DNA of 64,000 nt, from assembly GCA_046294625.1 (NCBI GenBank), contig JBKBKN010000007.1, positions 62,001 through 126,000 on the forward strand. The letters run 5' to 3'. Positions within the stretch are counted from its first letter, which is position 1, and every line of letters begins with the position of its first letter. A program made the translations under genes and the position numbers. Below the pieces are notes generated by a model. That model saw only the letters and a list, made by a program, of their open reading frames with translations, had not been told where the DNA came from and searched no databases. Positions 52,370-60,625 of the stretch are shown piece after piece. The stretch comes from JBKBKN01 sp046294625 (GTDB lineage Bacteria; Bacteroidota; Bacteroidia; M30B66).

Positions 52370-53064
52370 CAAAAAATATAGCCATTATAACCGCTCGTGG
52401 AGGAAGCAAACGTATTCCAAGGAAAAACATACGCCCATTTCTCGGAAAGCCCATAATTGCTTATTCTATTGAAGCAGCTTTAAAAAGTGGACTCTTTGAT
52501 GAAGTAATGGTTTCGACTGATGATGCTGAAATAGCTGCTATTGCTAAGGAATATGGTGCAACTGTGCCATTTATGCGCTCGGATGAAAATGCTAATGATT
52601 ATGCCGGCACAGTGGATGTTTTACTTGAAGTGCTTGATTCATACAAAGCAATAGACCAGCGTTTTGATTGCGCGTGTTGTATATATCCTACAGCTCCTTT
52701 CGTAACATCAGAATTATTGATTAAGGCTTTTGAAAAGATAAAAAATGAAAAATTGGATTGCGTGTTTCCTGTTTTGCCATTTTCTTTTCCTATACAGCGA
52801 GCTTTAAAACTCGATAAACTGCAAAAAATGAGCATGTTCTACCCTGAATATTTAACCGCTCGTTCTCAGGATTTAGAAAAAGCCTATCACGACAGTGGTC
52901 AGTTTTATTTTTTCCGACCTGCAGCTTTGCAATTGCACAAGCGATTATATACCGAAAACACTGCTGTGATTGTGCTCAACGAAATGCAAGCGCATGATAT
53001 TGACAATGAAGAAGATTGGAAAGTGGCTGAAATTAAATATCAATTGATGCATGGACAGGGCTAA
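52363..53064 (+). CDS. pseF: pseudaminic acid cytidylyltransferase, PseF
   Basis: 233 residues, normal length. The CMP-sugar synthetase signature ITARGGSKRIPRKNIRPFLGKP is near the N-terminus, followed by VMVSTDDAEIAAIAKEYGA, RSDENANDYAGTVDVL and CCIYPTAPF. It activates pseudaminic acid to CMP-Pse with CTP. The end overlaps the next gene by 14 bp. The start codon lies at the edge of a heptad array, and no other start is supported because the conserved sequence begins four residues later. Confidence 0.95.
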   Translation: MPTKNIAIITARGGSKRIPRKNIRPFLGKPIIAYSIEAALKSGLFDEVMVSTDDAEIAAIAKEYGATVPFMRSDENANDYAGTVDVLLEVLDSYKAIDQRFDCACCIYPTAPFVTSELLIKAFEKIKNEKLDCVFPVLPFSFPIQRALKLDKLQKMSMFYPEYLTARSQDLEKAYHDSGQFYFFRPAALQLHKRLYTENTAVIVLNEMQAHDIDNEEDWKVAEIKYQLMHGQG

Positions 53065-54475
53065 AATCCACTTCCGTTGTGATGGTGGACCAGCTATCGG
53101 TTTAGGACATTTGACGCGCTCGCTTGCGCTCGCGCAAATGCTCGATTCCCTCTTTGAAGTGCATTTTCATTGCATCGAAGCACCTGATTCATTCAGGAAA
53201 GAACTTCGCTCACTGGGCTATTATTTTCATGCCCTTCAGCACAATGATGAATTCACAGATGCCATTGCACAAGGCGACAAAGTGGTGATTGACCATTATG
53301 GCATTGGCATAGATCTACACCGCCGCATTCGTGCGAAAGGTGCTTTTCTGGCTTGCATTGACGACCTCCACGATAAGCCCTTCGATGCCGACCTCATCAT
53401 CAATCATGCACCCGGTGTAAAAGCAGCGGATTATCAGGCACAGCCCAATACACAATTTGCCCTTGGTCCGGGATATGCCTTGTTGCGTCCTGAATTTCTG
53501 GAAGCAGCAAGGCAACAAGCGCTGCGCGAAGCTAACAAAAATCTGCTCATCTGCTTTGGTGGTGCTGATTTCAACAACCTAAGTTGCCAAGCACTTCAAA
53601 GCTTGCGGAACAATGATTTTTTCGCGCAAATCCGCATCATCACCGGTTCAGCATTCCCCTTCAGGAATGAACTGGCACAGCAAGTGAAAAAAGACCCGCG
53701 TGTGCAATGGTACGAAAACCAAAGTGCAACAGAAATGCTCGCACACATGCAAGCCTGCACCTTTGCACTTGCTCCTGCAAGCAGTATTGCCTATGAGTTA
53801 TTGGCGGCTGGTTGCGTTTGGCTGGGAGGATATTATGTGGACAATCAACGCAATATCTATGAAGGATTCAAGGCATTAGGGGCAATGATCGATATGGGCG
53901 ATTTGAATGAAATCCAGAAAAATTATATCAATCTTGAGAAAAAACTTAAAAGTGATGCTGAACCTTCATTTAAATTAAAAGCAGGCTCAGAGAAAAAACT
54001 CTTAAAATCATTTATCAAGAAAAGTGAACTGCATTTCAGAAAAGCAAAATTGGATGATGCCTTGCTTTTATTCAAATGGGCAAATGATAATGATGTACGC
54101 AAAAATTCTTTAAACCCCAATCCAATTATCTGGGAAGAGCATCTTAAATGGTATTCAAATAAGATAAACTCAGCACTTACTGTAATTTATATACTTGAAT
54201 ACAATCAAGTGCCTTTAGGTCAAATCCGACTCGACATGGTTGACGATTTCTGGCAAATTGACTATTCAATAGATAGTAGATTCAGAGGTATTAGCTTAGG
54301 CACATTAATGATAGATTTTGTAAAATCGCAAGCTGACATTTTTAATAAACTTTCAGCGTTGGTGAAGAAAGATAACTATGCATCTTTATATGTTTTCATT
54401 AACAATGGATTTCAAAAAATATCAGAGGAAGAGACAGATAAAGCCAATTTAATAAGATTTGAATACAAATTATGA
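53051..54475 (+). CDS. pseG: PseG-PseH fusion: UDP-sugar hydrolase plus N-acetyltransferase
   Basis: 474 residues. Residues 1 to about 320 are PseG, a MurG-like UDP-6-deoxy-AltdiNAc hydrolase: HFRCDGGPAIGLGHLTRSLALA at the start, CIDDLHDKPFDADLIINHAPG, LLICFGGADFNNLS, and APASSIAYELLAAGC. Residues about 328-474 are a GNAT acetyltransferase: LHFRKAKLDDALLLFKWAND, IDYSIDSRFRGISLGTLMI (the acetyl-CoA loop), and a C-terminal NNGFQKI. This matches PseH, which N-acetylates C4 of the amino sugar just before PseG removes UDP. No separate pseH is seen, so the fusion completes the pathway. It overlaps pseF by 14 bp and pseI by 4 bp. Confidence 0.92.
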   Translation: MDRAKIHFRCDGGPAIGLGHLTRSLALAQMLDSLFEVHFHCIEAPDSFRKELRSLGYYFHALQHNDEFTDAIAQGDKVVIDHYGIGIDLHRRIRAKGAFLACIDDLHDKPFDADLIINHAPGVKAADYQAQPNTQFALGPGYALLRPEFLEAARQQALREANKNLLICFGGADFNNLSCQALQSLRNNDFFAQIRIITGSAFPFRNELAQQVKKDPRVQWYENQSATEMLAHMQACTFALAPASSIAYELLAAGCVWLGGYYVDNQRNIYEGFKALGAMIDMGDLNEIQKNYINLEKKLKSDAEPSFKLKAGSEKKLLKSFIKKSELHFRKAKLDDALLLFKWANDNDVRKNSLNPNPIIWEEHLKWYSNKINSALTVIYILEYNQVPLGQIRLDMVDDFWQIDYSIDSRFRGISLGTLMIDFVKSQADIFNKLSALVKKDNYASLYVFINNGFQKISEEETDKANLIRFEYKL

Positions 54476-55500
54476 CCATAAGAGAAATTATAAACAATCA
54501 AAACAAGCCCTTTATCATAGCAGAGATGTCGGGCAATCATAACCAATCGCTCGACCGAGCCTTAGATATTGTAGATGCTGCTGCAAAAGCTGGAGCACAT
54601 GCAATTAAACTGCAAACCTACACTGCTGATACAATGACTTTGCCAGGCGTCCACCGTATAGAAGATAAAAATTCATTATGGTATGGACGGGAGTTGCATG
54701 AATTGTATCAGGAGGCATATACCCCTTGGGAATGGCACAAACCTTTATTCGAAAGAGCTAAGGGACATGGCATTTTTGCTTTCAGTACTCCATTTGATGA
54801 AACAGCTGTAGATTTTTTGGAGAGTCTTGCAATGCCTTTTTATAAAATTGCATCATTTGAGAATACAGATTGGCCCTTATTGAAAAAAGTAGCACAAACA
54901 AAAAAACCTGTAATTATGTCAACTGGTGCTGCTACAATTGCTTCAATTGATGAAGCTGTAAGCATACTAAGAGAAAATGGATGCAAGGAACTTATTTTAC
55001 TAAAATGCACTAGCACTTATCCATCAAGTCCTGAAAATACTAATCTGTTAACAATTCCACATATGTCACAACTATTTAATTGTGAAGTAGGCTTGTCTGA
55101 CCATACTATGGGCATTGGAACAGCTCTAGCAGCTGTCGCTCTAGGTGCAAGAGTGATTGAAAAACACTTCACCCTAAGAAGAGCAGACGGTGGTGTAGAT
55201 TCTGCATTTTCAATAGAACCAGAAGAGTTGAAAAGCTTAGTAATTGAAAGTGAACGCGCATATTTAGCTTTAGGCAAAATACAATATGGTGTTCAAAAAG
55301 CAGAAGAGAAAAGCTTGTTATACAAACGATCATTATTTGCTTCGCAGAATATTGTAAAGGGGGAAAAACTCACTAAGGAAAATATCAGAGTGATAAGACC
55401 TGGCACAGGTTTACAACCTAAATATTACGACTTAGTGATTGGCAAAACTGCTCAGGTAGATATTGCCCGCGGCACACCTTTAAGCTGGGATTTGATATGA
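54472..55500 (+). CDS. pseI: pseudaminic acid synthase, PseI
   Basis: 342 residues. A NeuB-family TIM barrel: FIIAEMSGNHNQSLDRALDIVDAAAKAGAHAIKLQTY, recognisable by AEMSGNHNQ and KLQTYTADTMT; then FSTPFDETAVDFLE, IMSTGAATIASIDEAV, LLKCTSTYPS and VGLSDHTMG. The C-terminal SAF (antifreeze-like) domain is at about 285-342 (LTKENIRVIRPGTGLQP). It condenses the 6-deoxy-diacetamido sugar with phosphoenolpyruvate to make Pse5Ac7Ac. ATGA overlaps at both ends (with pseGH and with the formyltransferase gene) show tight translational coupling. Confidence 0.96.
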   Translation: MTIREIINNQNKPFIIAEMSGNHNQSLDRALDIVDAAAKAGAHAIKLQTYTADTMTLPGVHRIEDKNSLWYGRELHELYQEAYTPWEWHKPLFERAKGHGIFAFSTPFDETAVDFLESLAMPFYKIASFENTDWPLLKKVAQTKKPVIMSTGAATIASIDEAVSILRENGCKELILLKCTSTYPSSPENTNLLTIPHMSQLFNCEVGLSDHTMGIGTALAAVALGARVIEKHFTLRRADGGVDSAFSIEPEELKSLVIESERAYLALGKIQYGVQKAEEKSLLYKRSLFASQNIVKGEKLTKENIRVIRPGTGLQPKYYDLVIGKTAQVDIARGTPLSWDLI

Positions 55501-56180
55501 CCTTGCCTGTTTATCTTTTGCTGAGCGAAAAAAGCTGGCATGATGAGTTATTTGCCAATCTGCAGACGCGTGTTCCGGCACAATGGCATCGTATTCGGCA
55601 ACGCGATGAATTCAACGAGTCGAAACTGCAATCAATAAATCCTGAATTGATTTTCATTCCCCATTGGTCTTATATTATTCCTGCTGAGATCTATGATCAT
55701 TTCACTTGTGTGGTATTTCACATGACCGATTTGCCTTATGGGCGCGGTGGAAGTCCCTTGCAAAATCTAATAGTTCGTGGACATAAGGAAACCCAAATTT
55801 CAGCAATCAGAGTAGGCAAAGGAATTGATACAGGTCCTGTTTATTTGAAAAAACCACTGAGTTTGCACGGTACAGCCGAAGAGATTTTTATTCGTTCCAC
55901 CAAAGTGATTGAAGAAATAATTGTGGAAATAGTGGAACAAAAACCCGAACCACAAGAACAAAAAGGTGAAGCGGTACTTTTTGAGCGGCGAAAACCCGAA
56001 GATGGCAACCTCAACCAATGTCAATCTATTGAGCAGGCTTATGACTACATTCGCATGCTTGATGCCGAGGGCTATCCTGCTGCCTTTATCGAAACAGAGC
56101 GCTTTCGCTTTGAGTTCAGTCGAGCAAGTCTTAAAAACGGAAAAAAGATACTAGCCGATGTTCGAATCATTGAAAAATAA
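55497..56180 (+). CDS. formyltransferase-family protein (sugar N-formyltransferase candidate)
   Basis: 227 residues related to methionyl-tRNA and sugar N-formyltransferases. VVFHMTDLPYGRGGSPLQNLI corresponds to the formyl-folate site loop (HxSLLPxxRG), and GIDTGPVYLKK contains the conserved catalytic aspartate. It lacks the C-terminal domain of tRNA formyltransferase, so a role on an amino sugar is more likely than on initiator tRNA. It starts inside the pseI stop (ATGA) and overlaps the PIG-L deacetylase gene by 23 bp. Deacetylation by PIG-L followed by formylation here would give an N-formyl pseudaminic acid; that is inference. Confidence 0.8.
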   Translation: MTLPVYLLLSEKSWHDELFANLQTRVPAQWHRIRQRDEFNESKLQSINPELIFIPHWSYIIPAEIYDHFTCVVFHMTDLPYGRGGSPLQNLIVRGHKETQISAIRVGKGIDTGPVYLKKPLSLHGTAEEIFIRSTKVIEEIIVEIVEQKPEPQEQKGEAVLFERRKPEDGNLNQCQSIEQAYDYIRMLDAEGYPAAFIETERFRFEFSRASLKNGKKILADVRIIEK

Positions 56181-56877
56181 ACGCATCATGCTCGTGGTGG
56201 CTCACCCCGACGATGAATTATTGGGCCTTGGAGCTACTATGCACCGCTTGATTCATCAGGCCAAATGCATCACACATGTAGTTATTCTTGGCGAAGGCAT
56301 TACCTCACGCTCCGACCAACGCAATGTGGAGCAGTGGAAAAAAGAGCTTGACATTCATCGCAAAAATATACATCAAGCACAGGCTAGCATTGGCTATCAC
56401 AGCGTGAGCATTTACGATTTTCCTGACAATCGTTTCGACACGGTAGCCCTGCTCGACATCATCAAAGTTGTTGAGAAAGAAAAAGCAGCTTTTCAACCCG
56501 ATGTGATTTTCACACATCATGGCGGCGATGTGAATATTGACCATCAGCGCACCTTCGAAGCCGTGCTCACGGCATGCCGACCCATGGCTCATGAAAAAGT
56601 GAAAACCATAATCACTTTCGAAACCCCATCAGGCACTGAATGGCGTCTGCCCAGCGACCCGCGGCATTTTTTGCCAAACTTGTATTTCAGTGTAAGTGCC
56701 GAAGATGTGGAAGCTAAAATCAAAGGTATGGAGAGCTACGAATTTGAGCGCAGGCACTATCCGCACCCTCGCTCCCCCGAAGCCCTTCGCATTCAAGCCC
56801 AACGCTGGGGCGTGGCTATTGGTTGCGATTATGCCGAAGCCTTCTGCTTGCTCAGAAACATTGTCGTGCTATCGTGA
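56158..56877 (+). CDS. PIG-L family deacetylase
   Basis: 239 residues. The zinc motif AHPDDELLGLGATMHRL is at residue about 16, followed by VVILGEGITSRSDQR, DFPDNRFDTV and THHGGDVNIDHQRTFEAV, which supplies the third histidine ligand. The family removes acetyl groups from N-acetylated sugars (GlcNAc-PI, mycothiol precursors, bacillithiol precursors). In this operon the likely target is an N-acetyl group on pseudaminic acid or a related glycan sugar. The 5' end overlaps the formyltransferase gene by 23 bp, so the two are probably made together. Confidence 0.92.
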   Translation: MFESLKNKRIMLVVAHPDDELLGLGATMHRLIHQAKCITHVVILGEGITSRSDQRNVEQWKKELDIHRKNIHQAQASIGYHSVSIYDFPDNRFDTVALLDIIKVVEKEKAAFQPDVIFTHHGGDVNIDHQRTFEAVLTACRPMAHEKVKTIITFETPSGTEWRLPSDPRHFLPNLYFSVSAEDVEAKIKGMESYEFERRHYPHPRSPEALRIQAQRWGVAIGCDYAEAFCLLRNIVVLS

Positions 56878-56905
56878 TGCGGAGCCCGCTAATCGCTTCA
56901 TGCAA

Positions 56906-56982
56906 AATGCCAATTGCCAATTGCCAAAAGCCAATCGTCAAAAGCCAACAGCTAATTGACAAAAGCCAATTGCCAACCGCCT
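56906..56982 (+). repeat. 7-bp-periodic array (AAAGCCA type)
   Basis: Eleven uninterrupted heptads: AATGCCA, ATTGCCA, ATTGCCA, AAAGCCA, ATCGTCA, AAAGCCA, ACAGCTA, ATTGACA, AAAGCCA, ATTGCCA, ACCGCCT. It fills almost the whole gap between the PIG-L gene and the next glycosyltransferase, ending 8 bp before the ATG at 56991. Confidence 0.85.
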
Positions 56983-56990
56983 AGAAAACA

Positions 56991-58496
56991 ATGAAAATAC
57001 TCTTTTTCGACACCTGGGGCACATGCCCGCAAATGGAAACTTCACTAGAGATTGCCGAAAAGCATCAGGCTGCAGGTGATCAAGTGCAGATTGTCAACAT
57101 TGCGCTGCATTTGCCTTTTTTGGAATGGCTACCCGATTCAGGACCAGAGACTCGGGCCAAGATGAAAATCAGGTTTAAAAAATATGGCGATTGGGTTCGC
57201 CAAACAGGCATAGCCTTTCACACTGATTTAAAATGTAACAGAGCAGCGCTTCAAACTAAGGTTCCCAAGTTTGAAAACATCGAAGCTCTCAAGAAGCACA
57301 AAGTTGATGACATTGACATAGGTATGGCAGTGGCATCTTCTTTGATTTCTCACACCTGCGACGATCAGTGCAATTTGAATACCCACCGCACACTGCTCGA
57401 AAACATTTATAAAAGTGCATTGCTCGTGATGGACTCCTTTACAGCATGGCATGCGCATGTAAAACCCGATCTGGTGTACATTCGCAATGCCCGCACGGCT
57501 ACCAACAGGCCCATTTTGAGAATATGTCGCAAACACAATTACAGAATATTGATTCATGAGCGCGCCGGCGTGCTATCTCGCTACACCATCAACCCCAACT
57601 ACTTCCACGACAGGCAGCTGCAATTGCAGCTCATGTGCGAACATTGGAAAAAGAGCACATTGAGTGAAGCTGAAAAAGAGCAAATTGGCGCTTCATTCTT
57701 TGATCAAAGAATGAAGGGAAAGAATGACGGTTACGTGTTCATTGGTGGACAAAAGAAAGAACTGCTCCCGGAAGATTGGGATCCGACCAAAAGAAACATC
57801 ACCTTTTTTACCGGCTCCATCACCGAATTCGCAGCAATTGATGAAGAAAATCTTCCCGATTTGATTTTCAATAGCCAGATGGACGCGATTGCTCACATTG
57901 CCGATTTTCTGTCCAAAAAACCTGACTTTCGCTTTTATGTACGGCTGCATCCAAATACTTCGCTGAGCTATAAACAAGAATATGAGCGTTGGTTGCACTT
58001 TGCCGAAGAAAACAAACACAGCATCCGCTTTATTGACGGAAAATCGCCGGTAGATACCTATGCGCTGGTGCGCAATAGCGAAAAAGTGATCGCACATATG
58101 AGCACCGTAGGCATCGAAGCAGTATATCTTGGCAAGCCAAGCATCATTGTAGGCAATAGCTATTATTACAGATTGGGGGCTAACTATGTGCCGCAAAACG
58201 AAGATGAGCTTTATGAGCTGATATTGAATCCGGATTTACCTCCCAAAGACAAAAAAGGAGCACTCATCTATGGCTATTATTGGCAAACTTATGGGGAATC
58301 TTATCGGTTTTACAAGCCGGAAAATATTTACATAGGCACCTACAAAGGTATAGATTTTCATCACATCGAGTTTGGCGACACTTTGAATCCAATGATCAAC
58401 TCTGAAATCATTAAAAAAATGATGAAAAAAGAAGGAGTGTTGAACGCATCAAAGCATATTTCTAAGACTTTAGTCAAAAAACTGATAAAAAAATAA
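56991..58496 (+). CDS. probable GT-B type polysaccharide glycosyltransferase
   Basis: 501 residues, no signal peptide or membrane segment. The N-terminus MKILFFDTWGTCPQMETSLEIAEKHQ reads like the first Rossmann unit of a GT-B enzyme. The C-terminal half has FYVRLHPNTSLSYKQEYERW and KVIAHMSTVGIEAVYLGKPSIIVG. These are the HPN and S/T-x-x-x-EA-x-x-x-x-KP patterns shared by capsule polysaccharide and CDP-glycerol-type transferases. I do not recognise a specific family. Its place between the pseudaminic acid genes and the exporter makes it a candidate transferase for the locus sugar, possibly pseudaminic acid. It is separated from the upstream genes by a heptad array and ends 4 bp before the permease start. 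Confidence 0.7.
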   Translation: MKILFFDTWGTCPQMETSLEIAEKHQAAGDQVQIVNIALHLPFLEWLPDSGPETRAKMKIRFKKYGDWVRQTGIAFHTDLKCNRAALQTKVPKFENIEALKKHKVDDIDIGMAVASSLISHTCDDQCNLNTHRTLLENIYKSALLVMDSFTAWHAHVKPDLVYIRNARTATNRPILRICRKHNYRILIHERAGVLSRYTINPNYFHDRQLQLQLMCEHWKKSTLSEAEKEQIGASFFDQRMKGKNDGYVFIGGQKKELLPEDWDPTKRNITFFTGSITEFAAIDEENLPDLIFNSQMDAIAHIADFLSKKPDFRFYVRLHPNTSLSYKQEYERWLHFAEENKHSIRFIDGKSPVDTYALVRNSEKVIAHMSTVGIEAVYLGKPSIIVGNSYYYRLGANYVPQNEDELYELILNPDLPPKDKKGALIYGYYWQTYGESYRFYKPENIYIGTYKGIDFHHIEFGDTLNPMINSEIIKKMMKKEGVLNASKHISKTLVKKLIKK

Positions 58497-58500
58497 TCCC

Positions 58501-59346
58501 TTGCAAGTTAAAATATATGGCTCCAAAGAGCATCAAAAAACAGGCCCACTAGCGCACTTTCGCGAAATGCTTGCCGATCTGCGTCAGGCTCAATACCTGG
58601 CCGTGCGCTTTGCCATACGTGATATCAAGGGTATGTACCGGCAATCGGTGCTCGGCATATTGTGGGCTTTTATCATCCCTGCAGTGAATACCCTTGTATG
58701 GATCATGCTGCGCAGCTCCGGTATTGTAAGCTTTGAGCACGAAGGCTTGCCATATGTGGTGTATGTGTTTTCGGGCACCATGCTTTGGGCAGTATTTACC
58801 GAAAGTCTCTTGGCGCCGCTCGTGGAAACCACTGCCAACAAATCTATTCTATCTAAAATCAATTTTCCGAAAGAAGGGCTCATCATCGCAGGATTTTACA
58901 AACTGCTGTTCAACACCGGCATCAAAATTCTTTTGATTCTTGTTATGATGCTGGCACATGGCATCTATCCAAACAGCAACATCATTTTATTTCCATTGGC
59001 TCTGATGGTGATGATAGTTACGGGGTTTGCGCTGGGATTGCTGCTGGCGCCGGTTGGACTGCTCTACACGGACATCGGAAAAGGATTGCCCATCTTCATG
59101 CAATTGTTTATGTATCTGAGTCCGGTCATTTATCTGGTACCACCAGAAGGCACACTACGCACCATCATGACACTTAACCCGGTGACTCCTTTACTATCCA
59201 ACTGTAGAAATTGGCTGATGGGCTTGCCGGGCGAATTTCTGCCATACTTTATTGCTATTAGCATGATTATGTTTGTTTTTCTGCTGATTGGTTGGTTTTT
59301 CTACCGGCTTTCTATTCCGGTGATTGTAGAACGCGCCAGCCAATAG
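58501..59346 (+). CDS. ABC-2 type polysaccharide export permease (Wzm-like)
   Basis: 281 residues with six membrane segments between about residues 45 and 270. The segment FAIRDIKGMYRQSVLGILWAFIIP, with RD.K..YRQS.LG..WAF, is the hallmark of O-antigen/teichoic acid exporters of the ABC2 family. Translation must start at a TTG (58501), since the first in-frame ATG is inside the conserved N-terminal helix. The stop codon TAG lies in a heptad repeat (59336-59391). It pairs with the ATPase that follows to flip or export undecaprenyl-linked glycan across the inner membrane. Confidence 0.93.
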   Translation: MQVKIYGSKEHQKTGPLAHFREMLADLRQAQYLAVRFAIRDIKGMYRQSVLGILWAFIIPAVNTLVWIMLRSSGIVSFEHEGLPYVVYVFSGTMLWAVFTESLLAPLVETTANKSILSKINFPKEGLIIAGFYKLLFNTGIKILLILVMMLAHGIYPNSNIILFPLALMVMIVTGFALGLLLAPVGLLYTDIGKGLPIFMQLFMYLSPVIYLVPPEGTLRTIMTLNPVTPLLSNCRNWLMGLPGEFLPYFIAISMIMFVFLLIGWFFYRLSIPVIVERASQ

Positions 59347-59391
59347 CCAACTGTAAAAAGCCAGCCACCAATAGCCAATAGCCAACCACCA
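59336..59391 (+). repeat. 7-bp-periodic array (AAAGCCA/ATAGCCA type)
   Basis: Eight heptads: CCAGCCA, ATAGCCA, ACTGTAA, AAAGCCA, GCCACCA, ATAGCCA, ATAGCCA, ACCACCA. The permease stop codon TAG (59344-59346) is part of the second unit. The array fills the gap before the ATPase gene. Confidence 0.8.
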
Positions 59392-59401
59392 ACAAATAAA
59401 A

Positions 59402-60625
59402 ATGACCGAAGAAGTATTAGTCAGAGCCGAGCACGTTCGCAAAAAATTCTGTAAAGACCTCAAGCGCAGCCTATGGTATGGCATGCAGGACATATTCTCC
59501 TCTGGCAGCTCTGCACAACAAAATCTGCGTGAGCATGAGTTTTGGGCAGTACAGGATGTGAGTTTTGAATTGCGCCGAGGTGAATGTCTGGGTTTAATTG
59601 GCCACAATGGTGCCGGCAAAAGCACGCTGCTCAAAATGCTCAATGGCCTGATCCGTCCGGACGGGGGCTACATCGAAATGAAAGGTAAAGTAGGTGCATT
59701 GATTGAATTAGGAGCCGGATTCAACCCAATACTCACCGGGCGGGAAAATATTTTTAACAATGCAGCCGTATTGGGCTTTTCGAAAAAAGATACCTTGGCA
59801 AAAATAGACGAGATCATCGCCTTTTCTGAGATAGAAGAGTTTCTCGATATGCCGGTACAGAATTACAGTTCGGGAATGAAAGTGCGGCTCGGCTTTGCCA
59901 TCGCCGCACAAATGGAACCTGATATTTTGCTCATTGACGAAGTGCTGGCTGTAGGCGATCTGGGTTTTGCGCTCAAATGCTTCAAGCGCATGGATGAGTT
60001 GCTGAAGAACACTGCCATGATTTTCGTATCGCACAGTATGCCACAAGTGGCTCGCATGAGCACCAAAATATTGATGATGGATCACGGAAAGCCTATTTAT
60101 TACGATGATGATGTTTCGACCGGCATCACCAAATATTATGAACTACACAAAAACGAAGCAGCAAGTTATATTGGCGATCACAGCGCTTCTTTAGACAATG
60201 TAATATTGTCTGATGGAACACATATTTCCAGTGATGGAGAACCCTTCACCATCAATTACGGAGACGATCTGCAAATAAGCTTCCAAATCAATTGTCCGAA
60301 GGCAATTGTCAATCCTTTACTCACCGTGGCTATTTACGATGTGGCGCAACGTAACTTCGCCGAAATACCTGATTTCTCTAAACAGGTGCAGTTATCTGAA
60401 GTTAGTGGACATGTTACATTCAAGGTAACCATTCCCAAAACACAATTTGCACAAGGAAAGTATTCCATTGCAGTAAATTTTTATGAGAGAAAGGGGAAAG
60501 ATGCACATCGCATTTTTAGAGTGCAATCAGCAGCCTTTTTTCATGTGCACAACCAAAGCCATGGCTGGGCGCCGATGCAATTGATGACGCAATGGGAGTA
60601 TTCAACCCAAAAAACAAACGTATGA
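59402..60625 (+). CDS. polysaccharide ABC transporter ATP-binding protein with Wzt-like C-terminal domain
   Basis: 407 residues. The ATPase domain (about 1-240) has Walker A GHNGAGKST, the ABC signature YSSGMKVRLGF, Walker B ILLIDEVLAVGD and the H-loop SHS. The extended C-terminal part (about 260-400; VILSDGTHISSDGEPF, ISFQINCPKAIVNPLLTVAIYD in outline, KYSIAVNFYE) resembles the carbohydrate-binding domain of Wzt, which recognises the terminal modification of the finished glycan before export. It works with the upstream permease. Its TGA overlaps the next ATG as ATGA. Confidence 0.94.
   Translation: MTEEVLVRAEHVRKKFCKDLKRSLWYGMQDIFSSGSSAQQNLREHEFWAVQDVSFELRRGECLGLIGHNGAGKSTLLKMLNGLIRPDGGYIEMKGKVGALIELGAGFNPILTGRENIFNNAAVLGFSKKDTLAKIDEIIAFSEIEEFLDMPVQNYSSGMKVRLGFAIAAQMEPDILLIDEVLAVGDLGFALKCFKRMDELLKNTAMIFVSHSMPQVARMSTKILMMDHGKPIYYDDDVSTGITKYYELHKNEAASYIGDHSASLDNVILSDGTHISSDGEPFTINYGDDLQISFQINCPKAIVNPLLTVAIYDVAQRNFAEIPDFSKQVQLSEVSGHVTFKVTIPKTQFAQGKYSIAVNFYERKGKDAHRIFRVQSAAFFHVHNQSHGWAPMQLMTQWEYSTQKTNV

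Noticed and set aside
49187..59391. CRISPR-like arrays in the glycan locus
   Set aside because: The units are 7 bp, contiguous and degenerate, with no constant repeat of 25-40 bp and no spacers; no cas genes are in the window.
59194..59643. Minus-strand 149-codon frame across the permease end and ATPase start
   Set aside because: It crosses a heptad array and is antisense to two confident transporter genes; its tryptophan-rich stretch is translated repeat.
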